This document shows positions 59,702-64,000 of a stretch of DNA of 64,000 bases, one piece after another. Location of the stretch: positions 186,001 to 250,000 of the forward strand of contig NZ_BMND01000005.1 of NCBI RefSeq assembly GCF_014646275.1, written 5' to 3'. Numbering within the stretch: the first letter of the stretch is position 1; each line of letters starts with the position of its first letter. Both the position numbers and the translations under genes were made by a program. The DNA is from Streptomyces kronopolitis (lineage in GTDB: Bacteria > Actinomycetota > Actinomycetes > Streptomycetales > Streptomycetaceae). The notes below the pieces were generated by a model that saw only the letters and a list, made by a program, of their open reading frames with translations, had not been told where the DNA came from and ran no database searches.

Positions 59702-61594
59702 ATGGACGTCGGCACTCAGGGTTCGCCCGCCCCGGCCGAGCTGGCATGGCTGCGGGCGGTCGATGCCTACACGGTGGGCGCGTATCCGCAGGCGGAGGAG
59801 GAGTTCCGGGCCGCGGTGCGGATCGATCCGACGATGGCCGACGCCTGGCTCGGGCTGCACGCCCTGCGCGCCGACACCTCCATCGCCCTGCTGCGGATGC
59901 ACCGGCACCGCGACCGCTTCGGCGAGATGCGCGCCCGCCACCGCCGCACCCTCAACTCCTGGTACTGGCTGGGCTGGTGGGTGCAGCCGGTGCTGGAGAC
60001 CGGCCGCGATCTGCTGCTCGCGCACGCCTCCCACTGGCTCGACGGCCGGCATGTCGCGGAGCTGGACCAGGCGCTGGCCGGCTGCCCGCCCGTGGACACC
60101 GACCCGCAGGTGCGCTTTCTGCACGCCTGCCGCGCCTATCTCGTCAAGGACTGGGACCAGCTCGTGCGGCACACCGAGCCGCTGCTGGGCGACCCGGTGC
60201 TGGGCATCGAGGCGGGGCTGTTCGGCGGGATGGCCCGGGTGCGGCTGGAGATGTACGGGCAGGCCGAGCCCCTGCTGTCCGCCGCGCTGATGCGCTGCCG
60301 CAGCGAGCAGCCGCAGCGCAAGGAGCTGCGCTACTGGCTCGCCCGCGCCCACGAGGGCACCGGCCGCAGCGCCGCCGCCCTCCCCCTCTACCGTGCGGTG
60401 CACCGCGTCGACCCGGCGTTCATGGACACCGCGGCGCGGCTCGCGGCCATCGCCGCGGGCGACGGGCTGGACGAGGGCTCCGACCTCGCGACGGTCCCCG
60501 CGTCCGGGCTGGGCCAGGAGGCCGGCGGCGATCCGGATCCGATGGCCCCGCTCGACCCCGCCGACGGCCGTGAGCTGCTGGTGGGCGGTGAGGCGGACGC
60601 ACCGGACGCCGGAGTGGGCGGCGCGCCGGCCGGGGGCGGGGCCGCGGCCCGGGCCAAGTCGGCGGCACCGGTGCCGCGCGGCGCCGAGCGGCTGCCCGCC
60701 GGGCCCGCGGACCCGGTGCTGCTGGAGAAGGCGCTGGCCGAGCTGGAGCGGATGGTCGGCATGGAGCCGGTCAAGCGGCAGGTGCGGGCGCTGTCGGCGC
60801 AGTTGCGGATGGCGCGGCTGCGGGCGAGCCAGGGGCTGCCGGTGCAGCCGCCGAAGCGGCACTTCGTCTTCTCCGGCCCGTCCGGCACCGGCAAGACGAC
60901 CGTGGCCCGGATACTCGGGCGGGTCTTCTACGCCCTGGGGCTGCTGGGCGGCGACCACCTCGTGGAGGCCCAGCGGTCGGATCTCGTCGGCGAGTTCCTC
61001 GGGCAGACCGCGGTGAAGGCCAATGAGCTGATCGACTCGGCGCTGGGCGGGGTGCTGTTCGTCGACGAGGCCTACAGCCTGTCCAACTCCGGCTACAGCA
61101 AGGGCGACGCCTACGGCGACGAGGCGCTCCAGGTGCTGCTCAAGCGCGCCGAGGACAACCGCGACCGGCTCGTCGTCATCCTGGCGGGCTATCCGGAGGG
61201 CATGGACCGGCTGCTGGCCGCCAACCCCGGGCTGTCCTCGCGCTTCACCAGCCGGGTCGACTTCCCCAGCTACCGGCCGGCGGAGCTGACCGCCATCGGC
61301 GAGGTGCTGGCCGCCGAGAACGGCGACCACTGGGACGAGGAGGCCCGCGACGAGCTGGGCAGCATCAGCGGCCATGTCGTCGACCAGGGCTGGATCGACG
61401 AGCTGGGCAACGGCCGCTTTCTGCGCACCCTGTACGAGAAGAGCTGCGCCTACCGCGATCTGCGGCTGTCGCAGTGGCGCGGCGCCCCGAGCCGCGACGA
61501 CCTCGCCACCCTGCGGCTGCCGGATCTGATGCAGGCGTACGGCGAGGTCCTCTCGGGCCGCGGCCCGGAGACGCCGCGGCGGCCGGAGTTCTGA
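59702..61594 (+). CDS. EccA-like AAA+ ATPase with N-terminal TPR region
   Basis: A 630-residue protein: a helical TPR-like region (1-260), a low-complexity linker (about 260-340) and a CbbX/EccA-type AAA+ domain. Walker A is GPSGTGKTT (392-400), Walker B is VLFVDEA (451-457), and arginine-finger-region sequence (GLSSRFTSRVDFP) lies further on. EccA proteins support type VII secretion in mycobacteria, but no EsxA, EccC or other ESX gene lies within this window, so the gene may be an orphan or do a different job. The ATG at 59702 has GGGGGGACGG upstream. Confidence 0.85.
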   Translation: MDVGTQGSPAPAELAWLRAVDAYTVGAYPQAEEEFRAAVRIDPTMADAWLGLHALRADTSIALLRMHRHRDRFGEMRARHRRTLNSWYWLGWWVQPVLETGRDLLLAHASHWLDGRHVAELDQALAGCPPVDTDPQVRFLHACRAYLVKDWDQLVRHTEPLLGDPVLGIEAGLFGGMARVRLEMYGQAEPLLSAALMRCRSEQPQRKELRYWLARAHEGTGRSAAALPLYRAVHRVDPAFMDTAARLAAIAAGDGLDEGSDLATVPASGLGQEAGGDPDPMAPLDPADGRELLVGGEADAPDAGVGGAPAGGGAAARAKSAAPVPRGAERLPAGPADPVLLEKALAELERMVGMEPVKRQVRALSAQLRMARLRASQGLPVQPPKRHFVFSGPSGTGKTTVARILGRVFYALGLLGGDHLVEAQRSDLVGEFLGQTAVKANELIDSALGGVLFVDEAYSLSNSGYSKGDAYGDEALQVLLKRAEDNRDRLVVILAGYPEGMDRLLAANPGLSSRFTSRVDFPSYRPAELTAIGEVLAAENGDHWDEEARDELGSISGHVVDQGWIDELGNGRFLRTLYEKSCAYRDLRLSQWRGAPSRDDLATLRLPDLMQAYGEVLSGRGPETPRRPEF

Positions 61595-61688
61595 CCACGG
61601 CGGCGACACGAGCCGGAGCGGCGGCGCACGGCGGCGGGGCGGCCGTGCCGCGGTGTTCCGGCCGGTGCCCGGGCACCGGCCGGAGACA

Positions 61689-62819
61689 TCAGCCCGCCAG
61701 CGCCCGGTCCTCCGCGGGCAGCGGTGCCTCCTCGCGGGGTTCGGTGACCCGCTCCCCCGCGCCCCGCCGGCCGGCGCGGGCGGCCGGGGCCCGGCGGTGG
61801 GCCGGGTCGCGGACCTCGCCGACCAGCATTTCCAGCACGTCCTCCAGCGCGACCAGGCCGAGCACCCGGCCGGTCGCGTCGGCGACCGCCGCCAGATGGG
61901 AGGCGGCCCGGCGCATCGCGGTCAGCGCGTCGTCCAGGGGCAGTTCGGCGCGCAGGGTGGTCATCGGGTGCCAGACCCGCTGGGGCACCGCGCGGTCCCG
62001 TTCCTCCAGGTCGAGGACGTCCTTGACGTGCAGATAGCCCATGTAGGCGCCGCCGGCCGCGCACACCGGGAAGCGGGAGTAGCCGGTCCGTACGGTCAGC
62101 TCCTCCACCTGGCGGGGGGTCACGGTCGGTTCGACGGTCACCAGCGCCGCCCGGTCGAGGAGGACGTCCGTGACGGGGCGGCTGCCGAGCTCCAGGACGT
62201 CGGAGAGCTGCTCCTGCTCCGCCGGGTCGAGCAGGCCCGCCTGGCCGGAATCCTCCACCAGGTGGGTCAGCTGCTCGCTGGTGAAGACCGCCTCGACCTC
62301 GTCCTTCGGCTCCACCCGGAAGAGCCGCAGCACCCCGCGGGCGCAGGCGCCGAGCAGTGCGGTGACCGGGCGGCACAGCCGGGCGAAGGCGACGAGCCCG
62401 GGGCTGAACCACAGGGCGGTCCGCTCGGGCGCCGCCATCGCCAGGTTCTTGGGGACCATCTCGCCGATGACCAGGTGGAGGAAGACCACCAGGGCCAACG
62501 CGATGACATAGCCGAGCGGGTGGATCAGCGCCGCCGGGAGGTGGACGGCCTCGAAGAGCGGCTCCAGGAGGCGGGCGACGGTCGGCTCGGCGACCGCACC
62601 GAGCGTCAGGGAGCAGACCGTGATGCCGAACTGGGCGGCGGCCATCATCTGCGGCAGGTTCTCCAGGCCGTGCAGCACCTGCCGGGCGCGGGTGGAGCCC
62701 TCGGTCGCCAGCGGTTCGATCTGGCTGCGGCGTACCGAGACCAGCGCGAACTCGGCGCCGACGAAGAAGCCGTTGGCGAGCACGAGCAGGAGCGCGAAGA
62801 ACAGCTGGGCCAGCGTCAT
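61689..62819 (-). CDS. CNNM/hemolysin C-type transporter protein
   Basis: A 376-residue protein of the hemolysin/CorC family. A CNNM (DUF21) membrane domain (about 1-185, LANGFFVGAEFALVSVRRS) is followed by a pair of CBS domains (FTSEQLTHLVEDSG, VLEDVLEMLVGEVRD). The acidic CorC-HlyC domain at the C-terminus is missing or replaced by an Ala/Arg-rich tail. Such proteins take part in magnesium or cobalt handling. The ATG at 62819 overlaps the stop of a paralogous gene (ATGA), so the two are co-translated and may form a complex. Confidence 0.9.
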   Translation of the reverse strand: MTLAQLFFALLLVLANGFFVGAEFALVSVRRSQIEPLATEGSTRARQVLHGLENLPQMMAAAQFGITVCSLTLGAVAEPTVARLLEPLFEAVHLPAALIHPLGYVIALALVVFLHLVIGEMVPKNLAMAAPERTALWFSPGLVAFARLCRPVTALLGACARGVLRLFRVEPKDEVEAVFTSEQLTHLVEDSGQAGLLDPAEQEQLSDVLELGSRPVTDVLLDRAALVTVEPTVTPRQVEELTVRTGYSRFPVCAAGGAYMGYLHVKDVLDLEERDRAVPQRVWHPMTTLRAELPLDDALTAMRRAASHLAAVADATGRVLGLVALEDVLEMLVGEVRDPAHRRAPAARAGRRGAGERVTEPREEAPLPAEDRALAG

Positions 62820-64000
62820 CGGGCCACCTCCAGGCCGGCGGTGACCGGCTCGCGGGGTGCCTCGGGGGCGGCCGGCGGGATGACGGTCGCGGTCCGCACG
62901 ATCCTTATCCGCTCGGCGCGGTGGTGCGACACCAGCCGCACCCGCAGCCGCCAGCCGTCGAGCTCCGCGATGTCGCCCGGGGCCGGGATCCGGCCGAGTA
63001 TGTGCGCCACCAGTCCTGCCACCGTCTCGTACGGTCCTTCCGGGGCGTCCAGGCCGATCCGCCGCAGGGTGTCCACCCGGCAGCCGCCGTCGGCGTCCCA
63101 GGCGGGGCGGCCCTCCTCCGGCGGGGCCTGACCGAGTTCGGGCAGGTCCACGCGGTCGTGCTCGTCGCGGACCTCGCCGACCAGCTCCTCGATGATGTCC
63201 TCCAGGGTGACCACGCCGGCCGTGCCGCCGTACTCGTCGACGACCACCGCGATCGGCTGCTCGCTGCGCAGCCGCTCCAGCAGCGGCTGCACCGGGAGCG
63301 TCTCGGGCACCAGCAGCGGCGGCACCGCGATCCGGCCGGCCGGTATGCGCAGCCGGTCGTGGGTGGGGACGGCCAGGGCGTCCTTGAGGTGCACCATGCC
63401 GACGACCTCGTCGAGGCGGGTGCGGTAGACGGGGAAGCGGGAGAGTCCGGTGGCGCGGGTGAGGTTCACCACGTCCTCGGCGGTCGCGGACGCCTGGAGG
63501 GCGCTCACCCGTACGCGGGGGGTCATGACGTTCTCCGCCGTCAGATCACCCAGCGACAGGGTCCGGACGAACAGATCCGCGGTGTCCTGCTCGATCGCTC
63601 CCGCGCGGGCGGAGTGGCGGGCGAGCGAGACCAGTTCGCCGGGGGTGCGGGCGGAGGCCAGCTCGTCGGTCGGCTCCACGCCCAGCGCGCGCACCAGGCG
63701 GTTGGCGACGGTGTTCAGCAGGGTGATCACCGGGCGGAAGAAGCGGGAGAAGGCCCGCTGCGGGCCGGCGACGACCCGGGCGACGGGCAGCGGCTTGGAG
63801 ACCGCCCAGTTCTTGGGCACCAGCTCGCCGACGACCATCTGGACGGCGGACGCCAGCAGCATGCCGACGACGACGGCGGTACCGGGGACCGCGCCCCGGG
63901 GCAGGCCGGTGGCGAGCAGCGGTCCGGCCAGCAGCTGGGCCAGCGCGGGCTCGGCGAGCATGCCGACCACCAAGGAGGTGATCGTGATGCCCAGTTGGGT
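62816..64000 (-). CDS. CNNM/CorC-type transporter protein, 5' end outside the window
   Basis: Partial gene: the open frame runs off the right edge, with at least 394 residues inside. It has most of the CNNM membrane domain (VVGELVPKNWAVSKPL), the tandem CBS domains (LTAENVMTPRVRVSALQ, IAVVVDEYGGTAGVVTLEDIIEELVGE) and the C-terminal CorC_HlyC domain (LDGWRLRVRLVSHHRAE). The overlap of its stop with the next start is four bases. Two overlapping paralogues, one full length and one lacking the CorC domain, may act together in divalent-cation export. Confidence 0.9.
   Translation of the reverse strand, partial: TQLGITITSLVVGMLAEPALAQLLAGPLLATGLPRGAVPGTAVVVGMLLASAVQMVVGELVPKNWAVSKPLPVARVVAGPQRAFSRFFRPVITLLNTVANRLVRALGVEPTDELASARTPGELVSLARHSARAGAIEQDTADLFVRTLSLGDLTAENVMTPRVRVSALQASATAEDVVNLTRATGLSRFPVYRTRLDEVVGMVHLKDALAVPTHDRLRIPAGRIAVPPLLVPETLPVQPLLERLRSEQPIAVVVDEYGGTAGVVTLEDIIEELVGEVRDEHDRVDLPELGQAPPEEGRPAWDADGGCRVDTLRRIGLDAPEGPYETVAGLVAHILGRIPAPGDIAELDGWRLRVRLVSHHRAERIRIVRTATVIPPAAPEAPREPVTAGLEVAR

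Overview
The window is high-GC actinobacterial DNA, almost certainly from a Streptomyces chromosome. The evidence is the strong third-position GC bias, the frequent GTG and TTG starts, the GTGA and ATGA stop/start overlaps, a monomeric isocitrate dehydrogenase, a B12 riboswitch ahead of metE, and an exact rifamycin-associated element ahead of a rifampin phosphotransferase. I see no rRNA, tRNA, CRISPR array or intact transposase. About 55 genes are called, including one frameshifted regulator and three decayed fragments.

Layout. 0-11 kb holds a PlsC acyltransferase, a B3/B4 and transglutaminase-fold pair, a tightly coupled three-gene operon (DUF6421-like protein, short-chain dehydrogenase, threonine aldolase), a glycerophosphodiesterase, a polar amino-acid ABC importer, and small GNAT, VOC and DUF1801 genes. 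11-19 kb holds a DUF5134 membrane protein, an M56 peptidase, a PAP2 phosphatase overlapping a HAD hydrolase, icd, and two secreted or membrane-anchored proteins. 18.7-22.1 kb is a four-gene overlapping cassette (XRE regulator, ImmA/IrrE-like protease, integral membrane protein, amidohydrolase) behind a 28-bp palindrome. 22.3-27.6 kb is redox: two membrane-linked molybdopterin oxidoreductases (one fused to a cytochrome b-like domain), a peroxiredoxin and a DUF4142 protein. 27.7-30.5 kb is the cobalamin riboswitch and metE.

30.5-32.1 kb is a WYL regulator, frameshifted inside a short repeat, facing a VOC gene across a perfect 29-bp palindrome. 32.1-38.2 kb groups ThiI-like, TsaD-like, asparagine synthetase-like and MFS exporter genes. 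38.3-48 kb carries a PP2C phosphatase, a secreted HNH nuclease, an FG-GAP protein, a ManD-type dehydratase with a divergent IclR regulator, a LysR/MFS pair, an FAD monooxygenase and a 47-residue membrane protein. 48-55.9 kb is resistance and detoxification: rph with its RAE, an epoxide hydrolase facing a CGNR regulator, an alpha/beta hydrolase, and an erythromycin-esterase-like gene facing an HTH regulator. 53.6-57.05 kb also contains debris: an MmyB-type regulator tail, a DUF5655-type gene with an in-frame stop and a broken tyrosine recombinase. The window closes with a C39-type peptidase, a P-loop kinase, a possible short RNA, an EccA-like AAA+ ATPase and two overlapping CNNM/hemolysin-type proteins, the second cut off by the window end.

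A recurring theme is divergent regulator/enzyme pairs with clear inverted repeats between them (WYL/VOC, CGNR/epoxide hydrolase, HTH/esterase, IclR/ManD). Operator sites can be proposed directly from sequence; their binding proteins are inferred.
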